Source: an uncultured Collinsella sp.
Lineage (GTDB): Bacteria > Actinomycetota > Coriobacteriia > Coriobacteriales > Coriobacteriaceae
DNA: 10,328 nucleotides
Reading direction: 5' to 3'
NCBI GenBank assembly: GCA_900554135.1
Contig: USFU01000046.1
Coordinates: 1 to 10,328 of the forward strand
Shown piece after piece: positions 1 through 6,620 of the stretch (its first letter is position 1; each line of letters starts with the position of its first letter). A model generated the notes under the pieces. The model ran no database searches. It was not told where the DNA came from and saw only the letters and a program-made list of their open reading frames with translations. Made by a program: the position numbers and the translations under genes.

Positions 1-36
1 AAAAATAAGCGGGGTACCACCTAAGCTTTTTTAGCC
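1..36. terminator. Candidate bidirectional terminator after the ABC permease
   Basis: Immediately past the permease stop codon the sequence can fold, in either direction, as an AAGC/GCTT stem extended after one mismatch by an A-tract opposite a T-tract (A5 at 1-5, T6 at 27-32). The loop contains a small GGT/ACC helix. On the minus strand the hairpin is followed by TTATTTTT, as expected of an intrinsic terminator for the three-gene ABC operon. The stem is short and AT-rich, so the call is tentative. The loop contains GGTGGTACC on the minus strand, which resembles the conserved T-box core, but the upstream specifier domain would have to lie inside the permease gene. Confidence 0.4.
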
Positions 37-41
37 GTCGA

Positions 42-740
42 TTACAGATCGCGTACTCGATAAACCTTGGTGCTGACAGCGCAGCTGATTACACATAGTG
101 CGAGCGCCAGTACTGCAGTTCCTGCACACAGACAGCCAAGGACGGTGGGATCGGGATTCGCCCCGGCAATCGACATGAGCCAGTTGCTGATGGGGTTGGA
201 GGAGCTCAACGTGGCAATGGCAAGGCACCAGAGCAGGGCAAACAGGCCAACGGATAGGCGCAGCGCCTCCATGTGTCCAAATCGGAAGAACAGCGGCTGC
301 GCCAAAAATACCATCATGAGGGAGATGAGCATCGAGGCTGCCGAGGCTATAGCGATCTCAAAGACCGTCTGTCCCGTCGAGGGGATACCCACGCTGTTGA
401 ATAGCGGGATGGAGACGATGCTCAGAAGTGCGGCGGCGCATGCCATGACAGCCGAGAAGACAATAACGCTCAGGTAGCGAGCACAAATAATGTCTTTGCG
501 CGAGAGGGGCAGCGTTGCCCGATAACGCTCCCATCCGTTTTGATTGTCAAAGCCCGCCAGCGAGCTCATGACCATGATGGGCGACATGGCACTGACCGCA
601 CAGGCGCCGGCACTTGTGCCAGAGTCGCCGACCGACGTGTTGGCGAGGGACAGCACGACGAATAAAAACAGGCCGACGCCCGCGATGCTCGGGATGAGCG
701 TGCGAACGATGGCGAGCTCGGACATAAAGGCGCGTTTCAT
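42..740 (-). CDS. ABC-2 type transporter permease
   Basis: A 232-residue integral membrane protein that would form the transmembrane channel of an ABC exporter with the ATPase encoded just upstream. About six hydrophobic segments are visible (roughly residues 10-33, 44-62, 91-115, 127-150, 160-178 and 197-222). Between segments two and three is NGWERYRATLPLSRKDII (residues 68-85), the cytoplasmic 'WErY...LP.sR..i' signature I associate with the ABC2_membrane_5 group of small bacterial permeases. The ATG overlaps the ATPase stop codon as ATGA, and AAAGGGG lies a few bases upstream inside the ATPase gene, so translation is probably coupled. The substrate cannot be told from sequence; such modules with a YtrA-type regulator are often linked to cell-envelope stress or peptide antibiotics, which is inference here. 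Confidence 0.87.
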   Translation of the reverse strand: MKRAFMSELAIVRTLIPSIAGVGLFLFVVLSLANTSVGDSGTSAGACAVSAMSPIMVMSSLAGFDNQNGWERYRATLPLSRKDIICARYLSVIVFSAVMACAAALLSIVSIPLFNSVGIPSTGQTVFEIAIASAASMLISLMMVFLAQPLFFRFGHMEALRLSVGLFALLWCLAIATLSSSNPISNWLMSIAGANPDPTVLGCLCAGTAVLALALCVISCAVSTKVYRVRDL

Positions 741-1618
741 TTCGAAGCCCCTTTCAGCATGAGGCGAAGATAGTCATCAATGGTTGCCCGATCGCAGGGA
801 ATCTCAGGGAAGGCCTCGAGTGTTTCGCGACGGTTGGGCACGAGCACGTCCACGCTATAGGCATGGTGGGCGGCACGGGCGCCTTCGACGCAAGCCATAA
901 GCTCGGCGGCCTGTGCTTGGGTGCAGTGGGCGATGCCGACGCGGTCGGTAATGTCCTCGCGCGGCAGGTCAAACACAATCGAGCCGTTATCGATGCAGAT
1001 GACGCGGTCGGCAGCGCGATCGAGGTCGGACGTAATGTGGCTCGAGAGTAACACGCTGTGCTGGCCGTCGGCGACAAAGGCAAGCAGCTCATCAAGCAGT
1101 TCCTCGCGTGCCATGGGATCGAGGCCCGCGGTGGCTTCGTCCAAAACGAGCAGCTTGGCCTCGTGGCTGAGCGCGCAGGCAAGCTGCAGCTTCATGCCCA
1201 TGCCGCGGGAGAGGTCCTTGACCTTTGTCTTGGGATCGAGGCCAAATTGGCTGATGAATCCGGCGAACGTTTCGCGGTCCCACGTGGGGTACGCCGGGCC
1301 TACGAGCGACTCGATCTGGCCCACCTTGAGCGTGGAGGGGAAGGGGCACGTGTCCAGGACAAGGCCGACACGAGTGCGCAGACAACGCTGCGCTTCATCG
1401 GGCGCGTCGGCGCCACAGCGTTGCCCAAACAGGTGCACCTCGCCGGCATCGAGTTTGATAAGCCCAAGCGCGGCTCGAATCGTCGTTGTTTTGCCGGCAC
1501 CGTTGGCACCCACAAAGCCGACAATCTGGCCGGGCTCCACAGTGAGCGTGACATCACGCAGCGAAAAACGGTCGCTCACACGGCGTGAGATGCCTTTGAG
1601 TTCTAGCAAGTTTTGCAT
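737..1618 (-). CDS. ABC transporter ATP-binding protein
   Basis: A 293-residue ATPase that would power the adjacent ABC-2 permease. Visible motifs are Walker A GANGAGKT (residues 37-44), the signature loop LSRGM (136-140, a variant of LSGGQ, common in this exporter class), Walker B LLVLDE (156-161), the D-loop region GLDP (165-168) and the H-switch histidine in SSHI (H194). The ~75 residues after the nucleotide-binding domain form the C-terminal extension common in BcrA/YtrB-like ATPases. The ATG at 1616-1618 is preceded by AAAGG at suitable spacing and lies 23 nt after the GntR stop, so the three genes form one operon. It is full length for the family and all catalytic motifs are intact. The ATPase assignment is certain; the transported substrate is unknown. 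Confidence 0.97.
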   Translation of the reverse strand: MQNLLELKGISRRVSDRFSLRDVTLTVEPGQIVGFVGANGAGKTTTIRAALGLIKLDAGEVHLFGQRCGADAPDEAQRCLRTRVGLVLDTCPFPSTLKVGQIESLVGPAYPTWDRETFAGFISQFGLDPKTKVKDLSRGMGMKLQLACALSHEAKLLVLDEATAGLDPMAREELLDELLAFVADGQHSVLLSSHITSDLDRAADRVICIDNGSIVFDLPREDITDRVGIAHCTQAQAAELMACVEGARAAHHAYSVDVLVPNRRETLEAFPEIPCDRATIDDYLRLMLKGASK

Positions 1619-1641
1619 GGTATAGCCTTTCTTGCAGATGG

Positions 1642-2022
1642 CTACTGCATGGTTTCGGGGGCTACCAGGTCGAGCATCTCGTGCAGTTTGTCGCGCGTGA
1701 CGCCCAGGGTTTCGGCTTGGCTCGCCGCTTTCGCAAGCAACTCTTCGATATGGCAGAGCTGACTTTCGCGCAAGAGTTCTTGGTTGCCCTCGGCGACAAA
1801 GCAGCCTTTGCCTTGCACGGTGCAGATAAACCCGAGCTGCTCCAGGTCGGCGTAGGCGCGCTTGGTGGTGATGACGCTCACGCCAAGGTCGCTCGCGAGT
1901 GCACGGATGCTGGGGAGTTTGGCTCCCGCAGCGAACGTGCCCGAAAGGATCTGAGCTTTGACTTGCGAGGATATCTGTTCGTAGATGGGCTTATCGCTCG
2001 AATTGGATAGGATGATGTCCAC
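1642..2022 (-). CDS. GntR-family transcriptional regulator, YtrA subfamily
   Basis: A 126-residue protein with an N-terminal GntR winged helix-turn-helix (about residues 11-77). The recognition region contains LPSIRALASDLGVSVITTKR (36-55), and GKGCFV (71-76) forms the wing. Only a short helical tail of ~45 residues follows, too small for a FadR or HutC effector domain. This architecture, together with its place as first gene of an ATPase-permease operon, is that of the YtrA subfamily, whose members repress their own transporter operons. The start is GTG (2020-2022), chosen because AGGAG sits 6 nt upstream and because the encoded MDIILSNSSDKPIYEQI matches the usual family N-terminus. It probably binds the inverted repeat at 2050-2083. 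The inducer is unknown. Confidence 0.95.
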   Translation of the reverse strand: MDIILSNSSDKPIYEQISSQVKAQILSGTFAAGAKLPSIRALASDLGVSVITTKRAYADLEQLGFICTVQGKGCFVAEGNQELLRESQLCHIEELLAKAASQAETLGVTRDKLHEMLDLVAPETMQ

Positions 2023-2049
2023 AGCGGCTCCTTAGCTGATGGGCTACAC

Positions 2050-2083
2050 GTGTATATAACCGGTAAGCACAGTATATATACAC
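2050..2083. promoter_or_regulatory. Candidate GntR operator (9-bp inverted repeat)
   Basis: GTGTATATA at 2050-2058 and its exact complement TATATACAC at 2075-2083 form a 9-bp inverted repeat separated by 16 bp. It lies directly upstream of the GntR-ABC operon; the distal arm overlaps the predicted -10 box and the proximal arm falls just after the predicted transcription start. Occupancy would block RNA polymerase, consistent with autorepression by the YtrA-type regulator. GTGTA/TACAC half-sites are typical of operators of this subfamily. The assignment to this regulator is inference. Confidence 0.55.
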
Positions 2084-2100
2084 TATGCACAGTTGCGCAA
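2071..2100 (-). promoter_or_regulatory. Promoter of the GntR-ABC operon
   Basis: Read on the minus strand, TTGCGC (2095-2100) and TATACT (2071-2076) are spaced by 18 nt and match sigma-70-type -35 and -10 boxes. The predicted start is near 2064, about 40 nt upstream of the GntR start codon. The inverted-repeat operator overlaps this promoter. Confidence 0.55.
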
Positions 2101-2132
2101 GAGACAAATTCGGATTGTCCGCTCGTTCATTC

Positions 2133-2189
2133 ATCTCAATCTGTAACATCTGGAACCGATTTGGACGGCTACCTGTTACAGATTGAGAT
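2133..2189. repeat. Palindrome unit 1
   Basis: The arms at 2133-2148 and 2174-2189 are perfectly complementary over 16 bp around a 25-nt loop. Unit 1 has the same left arm as unit 3. Confidence 0.93.
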
Positions 2190-2212
2190 TTTGCTGGCGG
2201 GCCCCACCTGGT

Positions 2213-2271
2213 TGTCTCGATCTGTAACAACTGGAGAAGTTTTTGGCTGCTAGATGTTACAGATCGAGACA
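2213..2271. repeat. Palindrome unit 2
   Basis: The arms at 2213-2229 and 2255-2271 are perfectly complementary over 17 bp around a 25-nt loop. With TGTCTCGA...TCGAGACA ends, it is the longest perfect copy and probably closest to the ancestral unit. Confidence 0.93.
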
Positions 2272-2293
2272 TTGGCCACCCGTCTATCCTTAT

Positions 2294-2350
2294 ATCTCAA
2301 TCTGTAACAGATGGACCCGTTTTGAGTGGCCAGATGTTACAGATCGAGAT
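2294..2350. repeat. Palindrome unit 3
   Basis: The arms at 2294-2309 and 2335-2350 pair over 15 of 16 positions around a 25-nt loop. The single mismatch is A against C on the plus strand and U against G (a wobble) in minus-strand RNA. Confidence 0.92.
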
Positions 2351-2372
2351 CTTTCTGGGACGTCCACCTGTT

Positions 2373-2431
2373 TGTCTAAATCTGTAACAGGTAGAGGTTC
2401 AAAAACCGTCTAGATGTTACAGAACGAGACA
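2373..2431. repeat. Palindrome unit 4 (degenerate arm)
   Basis: The arms at 2373-2389 and 2415-2431 pair over 14 of 17 positions around a 25-nt loop. Three consecutive mismatches, at left-arm AAA, interrupt the stem. The inner nine base pairs (TCTGTAACA with TGTTACAGA) and the outer five remain intact. Confidence 0.9.
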
Positions 2432-2496
2432 AACTGCTGCGGAGTGCCGCCATCGACTGCTACCTAGGCCCCAACTGATGAATTTGTCCTGATAGG

Positions 2497-2526
2497 TGCC
2501 CTGCTGCAGCATTTCGCGGCTACAAT
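2497..2526 (+). promoter_or_regulatory. Probable prfC promoter
   Basis: TACAAT at 2521-2526 is a good -10 box about 48 nt upstream of the prfC start. A weak -35 candidate, TGCCCT (2497-2502), lies 18 nt before it. The stretch from the end of the palindrome array (2432) to here shows no other structure. Confidence 0.45.
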
Positions 2527-2573
2527 AGTGCGGTTACAACGACGTAATGCACTCAATGCAAGAAAGGATCCGC

Positions 2574-4187
<1,614 letters not shown>

Positions 4188-4193
4188 CGCATC

Positions 4194-4223
4194 GGCGCGG
4201 TGGCCCTGCGAGGCTGCCGTGCC
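4194..4223 (+). terminator. GC-rich hairpin after prfC, probable terminator
   Basis: Six bases past the prfC stop, GGCGCGGTGGCC (4194-4205) pairs with GGCTGCCGTGCC (4212-4223) over 12 positions, three of them G-U, around a 6-nt loop. The following sequence GCTTGCTTGCCT is only partly U-rich, so termination may be inefficient or factor-assisted. A flanking GCATC (4189-4193) / GATGC (4236-4240) pair could clamp the structure. It abuts the -35 box of the next gene. Confidence 0.45.
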
Positions 4224-4229
4224 GCTTGC

Positions 4230-4258
4230 TTGCCTGATGCCGTGTGAGCGGCTATCAT
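4230..4258 (+). promoter_or_regulatory. Promoter of the queuosine-precursor transporter operon
   Basis: TTGCCT (4230-4235) and TATCAT (4253-4258) are spaced by 17 nt, a good sigma-70-type pair. Transcription would begin near 4265, giving an ~80-nt leader that contains the putative riboswitch. Confidence 0.6.
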
Positions 4259-4287
4259 ACCCACCGTCGTCTCAAGACCGGGGCGTC

Positions 4288-4337
4288 CGAGCAGTTCGGG
4301 TCCGATATCCTGCTCGTTAAACCTAAAACCAAAGGAG
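4288..4337 (+). promoter_or_regulatory. Putative class-I preQ1 riboswitch in the transporter leader
   Basis: CGAGCAG (4288-4294) and CTGCTCG (4310-4316) form a perfect 7-bp stem around a 15-nt loop, followed by an A-rich tail running into the ribosome binding site AAAGGAG (4331-4337). The loop starts UUC, then GGGU (4298-4301), which can pair with either ACC in the tail (4321-4323 or 4328-4330, the latter abutting the Shine-Dalgarno) to make an H-type pseudoknot. A cytosine (C4309) sits immediately before the 3' stem strand, where the B. subtilis preQ1-I aptamer has its ligand-pairing cytosine. The loop is a few nucleotides longer than the canonical aptamer. The gene downstream transports preQ1/preQ0-type compounds in its family, which supports the call. 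Ligand binding is inference from layout and cannot be proven from sequence alone. Confidence 0.5.
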
Positions 4338-4343
4338 TACATA

Positions 4344-5066
4344 ATGATCAAGAAGGTCATGGAGGACTACAAGGTCCTGTTGCGGAGCATTCCCGCGGCA
4401 ACGGTTTCGCTGTTTTTCGTGAGCGTCATCATGATGAACCTGCTGGCCAACAAAGAGCTTATCAGCCTGCCGTATCTGGCACTCGATTGCGGCTTTGTGG
4501 TGAGCTGGGTCTCGTTTTTGTGCCAGGACATGATTTGCAAGCGCTTTGGCGCCAAGGCATCTATCAAAATCTCTATCCTCGCACTGCTGGTCAACCTGGC
4601 CGTGAGCCTGTGCTTTTGGGCATGCTCGCTCACGCCCGGCATGTGGGGCGCCTACTACGACACGGGCATGATCGAGGTCAACACCGCCCTTAACGCCACC
4701 ATCGGCGGCACCTGGTACGTGGTGCTGGGCTCTTCGCTGGCAATGCTCGTTTCTGCCGTGGTTAACTCCACGCTCAACCAGTCGCTCGGCCGCATGCTCA
4801 AGAAGAATAACTTTGCGAGCTTTGCCTTCCGTTCCTATGTGTCCACGGGTGTTGGCCAGTTTATCGACAACCTGGTCTTCGCCATCGTGGTGAGCCACAC
4901 GTTCTTTGGTTGGACCTGGGTGCAGGTCCTCATGTGCTCGCTGACCGGCGCTGTTGCCGAGCTGCTGTGCGAGGTCTTCCTGAGCCCCGTGGGCTACAAG
5001 GTCGTGCGCGGCTGGGAGCGCGAGAATGTGGGCTCCGAGTACCTCGAGCGCCACGCAACCGCCTAA
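4344..5066 (+). CDS. yhhQ: Queuosine precursor transporter, VUT/YhhQ family
   Basis: A 240-residue membrane protein of the VUT (COG1738, YhhQ) family; E. coli YhhQ imports the queuosine precursors preQ0 and preQ1 for tRNA modification. About six membrane segments are visible (near residues 14-35, 43-60, 75-95, 122-146, 166-187 and 192-217). Family hallmarks include the Asp/Cys-rich region around residues 48-68 (ALDCGF, QDMICKRFG) and FRSYVSTGVGQFIDNLVF (162-179), corresponding to the conserved 'R...S...GQ.iD...F' motif. The ATG at 4344 has AAAGGAG 6 nt upstream. The leader resembles a preQ1 riboswitch. The next gene begins 9 nt after its stop codon. No queuosine biosynthesis gene is in view, which would fit salvage of precursors from the gut environment, though that is inference. 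Confidence 0.87.
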   Translation: MIKKVMEDYKVLLRSIPAATVSLFFVSVIMMNLLANKELISLPYLALDCGFVVSWVSFLCQDMICKRFGAKASIKISILALLVNLAVSLCFWACSLTPGMWGAYYDTGMIEVNTALNATIGGTWYVVLGSSLAMLVSAVVNSTLNQSLGRMLKKNNFASFAFRSYVSTGVGQFIDNLVFAIVVSHTFFGWTWVQVLMCSLTGAVAELLCEVFLSPVGYKVVRGWERENVGSEYLERHATA

Positions 5067-5075
5067 GGAGCAAGT

Positions 5076-5756
5076 ATGCGGGTTTTGATCACGGGCGCTT
5101 CGGGTGGTATCGGAGCCGCGTGCGTGCAGCGCTTTTTGGACGAGGGCCACGAGGTCGTGGGCTTTGATCTGCTGCCGGCGGCGATCGAACACGAGCGCTA
5201 CCGCCATCTGATCGTTGATGTCCGCGAGCCGGACTCGTTTCCAAGCGACCTTGAACCCCAGGTAATCGTGAATGTTGCCGGTACGCAGGATTCGGCCGAC
5301 GACATCGCCGCCAACCTGTGTGGCACCATCAACGTGACCGAGCGCTACGCCTTTGTGGGGGAGGGGCTTGCCGCCAAGCCGGCGCCGGCTATTAAATCCG
5401 TGGTCAATGTGGGGTCGGCGAGCGGGCATACGGGATCGGAGTTTCCCGCCTATGCTGCCAGCAAGGGCGGCATTATCGCCTACACCAAGAACCTTGCAAA
5501 CCGGCTGGCACCGCAGGCCATCGCCAACAGTGTGGACCCGGGCGGCGTTATCACGCCGCTCAACCGTTGCGTGATGGAAGACGAACACCTGTGGAACCAG
5601 ATTATGGAGCTCACACCGCTTAAGCGCTGGGCCACCGCCCAAGAGATCGCCGAGTGGATCTACTTTGTGGGCGTGACCAACCGGTTTATGACCGGGCAGA
5701 GCCTGCTGATCGATGGCGGCGAGGCCGGCCGCACGCAATTTATTTGGCCCGAGTAG
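5076..5756 (+). CDS. Short-chain dehydrogenase/reductase (SDR), substrate unknown
   Basis: A 226-residue classical-type SDR with a Rossmann fold. Visible are the dinucleotide-binding TGASGGIG (residues 6-13), an acidic residue at the end of the second strand (D31 in GFDLL, favouring NAD(H) over NADP(H)), NVAG (66-69), the active-site Ser114 in NVGSASG, Tyr126 and Lys130 in YAASK, and the DPGG turn (154-157). The spacing from Ser114 to Tyr126 is 12, one less than usual, and the protein is shorter than the ~250-residue norm because helices between strands 2 and 5 are trimmed. Its ATG lies 9 nt after the transporter stop, and its AAGGAG overlaps that stop, so the two are translationally coupled. 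The link to queuosine metabolism is unproven, and the substrate cannot be inferred. Confidence 0.9.
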   Translation: MRVLITGASGGIGAACVQRFLDEGHEVVGFDLLPAAIEHERYRHLIVDVREPDSFPSDLEPQVIVNVAGTQDSADDIAANLCGTINVTERYAFVGEGLAAKPAPAIKSVVNVGSASGHTGSEFPAYAASKGGIIAYTKNLANRLAPQAIANSVDPGGVITPLNRCVMEDEHLWNQIMELTPLKRWATAQEIAEWIYFVGVTNRFMTGQSLLIDGGEAGRTQFIWPE

Positions 5757-5758
5757 GA

Positions 5759-5793
5759 AACGCGCCCGATGGAAAGCCGTCGGGCGCGTTTTT
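5759..5793 (+). terminator. Strong intrinsic terminator after the SDR gene
   Basis: AACGCGCCCGA (5759-5769) and TCGGGCGCGTT (5780-5790) form a perfect 11-bp stem around a 10-nt loop, followed by a T-run to 5793. It ends the transporter-SDR transcript. It may also serve ung from the opposite side, although the minus-strand tail (TTTCC) is weak. Confidence 0.9.
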
Positions 5794-5806
5794 GATGTAT
5801 CGATTT

Positions 5807-6532
5807 TTAGCCGAGGCAAGTCCAGTTGACGGGGGTCGAGCCGTGCTGTTCGAGTAGCCGATTGGCTGCCGAGAAGGGGCGCGACCCCATAAAGGCGGGG
5901 AGTTCTGCCGTGGCACGGTTGGCCGAAAGCGGCGAGGGGTGCGTAGAGGCCAGGCAGAACTTGCCGGTTGCCTTGCCCGCACCAGTTGCGACGAGCTTGC
6001 CTTCGACCATCTGTTGGGCAAAGCGGCCCCAAGCCAAAAAGACTACCGGTTGGGGCAGCTGGCAGCAGCGTTCGATAACGTAGTCGGTGAGCGTGCTCCA
6101 GCCCAGCTTGGCGTGCGAGTTGGCGGCATGCTCGCGCACGGTGAGCGTAGTGTTGAGGAGCAGGACGCCCTGCAGTGCCCATGGGGTTAGGTCTCCCGTG
6201 GCGGGAATGGGGCAATCCAGATCGGCTTTGAGTTCCTTGTAGATGTTGCGCAGGCTCGGCGGCAACTTGGTTTGCGTCGCGGGGACCGAGAACGACAGCC
6301 CCATTGCCTGGTTGGGTCCGTGATAGGGGTCTTGACCCAAGATGACAACCTTGACCTGGTCGGCCGGCGTGTAGGCGAGGGCATTGAGAATGTCGTCTTG
6401 TGCCGGGTAGATGGTCTGCTCGGTACGCAAAAGGGCAATGCGCTCGAGCAGCTGGTTCGTAGTGTCACGTACCGGCTGCGGCGCATCGCCCAACCAAGTT
6501 GCTATGTTGCGGTCGCGAGTTGCGGTGTCCAT
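5807..6532 (-). CDS. ung: Uracil-DNA glycosylase, family 1
   Basis: A base-excision repair enzyme that removes uracil from DNA. It is 241 residues, against 229 in E. coli. Catalytic motif A is GQDPYH (66-71, Asp68 activating water), the uracil-binding segment LLNTTLTV spans 125-132, and HPSPLS (198-203) carries the catalytic His198 and the intercalating Leu202. After HPSPLSANR there are about five extra residues before AFMGSRPFS compared with the usual 'RGFFGS..F', lengthening the region next to the DNA-intercalation loop. The ATG at 6530-6532 has GGAG close upstream. It is a monocistronic gene convergent with the SDR gene. Assignment to family 1 is secure. Confidence 0.98.
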   Translation of the reverse strand: MDTATRDRNIATWLGDAPQPVRDTTNQLLERIALLRTEQTIYPAQDDILNALAYTPADQVKVVILGQDPYHGPNQAMGLSFSVPATQTKLPPSLRNIYKELKADLDCPIPATGDLTPWALQGVLLLNTTLTVREHAANSHAKLGWSTLTDYVIERCCQLPQPVVFLAWGRFAQQMVEGKLVATGAGKATGKFCLASTHPSPLSANRATAELPAFMGSRPFSAANRLLEQHGSTPVNWTCLG

Positions 6533-6567
6533 GGGGCTCCTTTATGGCAGATGCTCTGTTGGCATCT

Positions 6568-6593
6568 ATTGTAAAGGCGCACCGGTTGCCTTT
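6568..6593 (-). promoter_or_regulatory. Probable ung promoter overlapping a weak eamA terminator hairpin
   Basis: On the minus strand TACAAT (6568-6573) is a good -10 box about 36 nt upstream of the ung start; no convincing -35 is seen. Just upstream, AAAGGC...GCCTTT (6573-6593) is a 6-bp hairpin with a 9-nt loop downstream of the EamA gene. It lacks a U-tract, so it would be at best a weak terminator. The remaining few dozen bases between the two genes show nothing else. Confidence 0.4.
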
Positions 6594-6620
6594 ATGCCGC
6601 GGCTGTATGAAGAGTGGGGT

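Larger units (their letters stand above)
2133..2431. repeat. Array of four tandem long palindromes in two ~160-bp modules
   Basis: Four inverted-repeat units occupy the gap between the GntR operon and prfC. Each has a 16-17 bp arm ending in TCTGTAACA, exactly 25 nt of loop, and a mirror arm beginning TGTTACAGA. The cores recur at 81, 80 and 80 bp. The loops are related to one another (roughly NNTGGA..., then a T-rich middle, then GGCTAGA), so this is a repeated element, not a set of unique spacers. Units 1 and 3 share the outer end ATCTCAATC; units 2 and 4 share TGTCT. The 22-23 nt linkers between units 1-2 and 3-4 also resemble each other, so an ancestral two-palindrome module of ~160 bp was duplicated. 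There is no T-tract after any hairpin and no open reading frame of note. Function unknown: it could be a mobile-element-derived repeat cluster, a protein-binding array or structured RNA. Confidence 0.93.

Noticed and set aside
8..30. T-box riboswitch antiterminator (GGTGGTACC on the minus strand)
   Set aside because: The stem I and specifier region would have to lie inside the permease coding sequence, and no aminoacyl-tRNA synthetase or amino acid gene is visible. It is more simply the loop of a terminator hairpin.
2133..2431. CRISPR array
   Set aside because: Repeats alternate in orientation, the intervening sequences are related to one another, and no cas gene or leader is present.
2133..2431. 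Integron attC sites or a tandem set of intrinsic terminators
   Set aside because: The arms lack the attC core (RYYYAAC / GTTRRRY), no integrase is near, and none of the hairpins is followed by a T-tract.
2547..2573. Upstream ATG start for prfC
   Set aside because: It adds nine residues not expected for RF3 and lacks a ribosome binding site, whereas the ATG at 2574 has GAAAGGA at 5 nt spacing.
4323..6215. 630-residue minus-strand open frame
   Set aside because: It is antisense to the transporter and SDR genes, both of which have clear family motifs and ribosome binding sites. Long antisense frames are common in high-GC DNA; the translation shows no recognisable domain.
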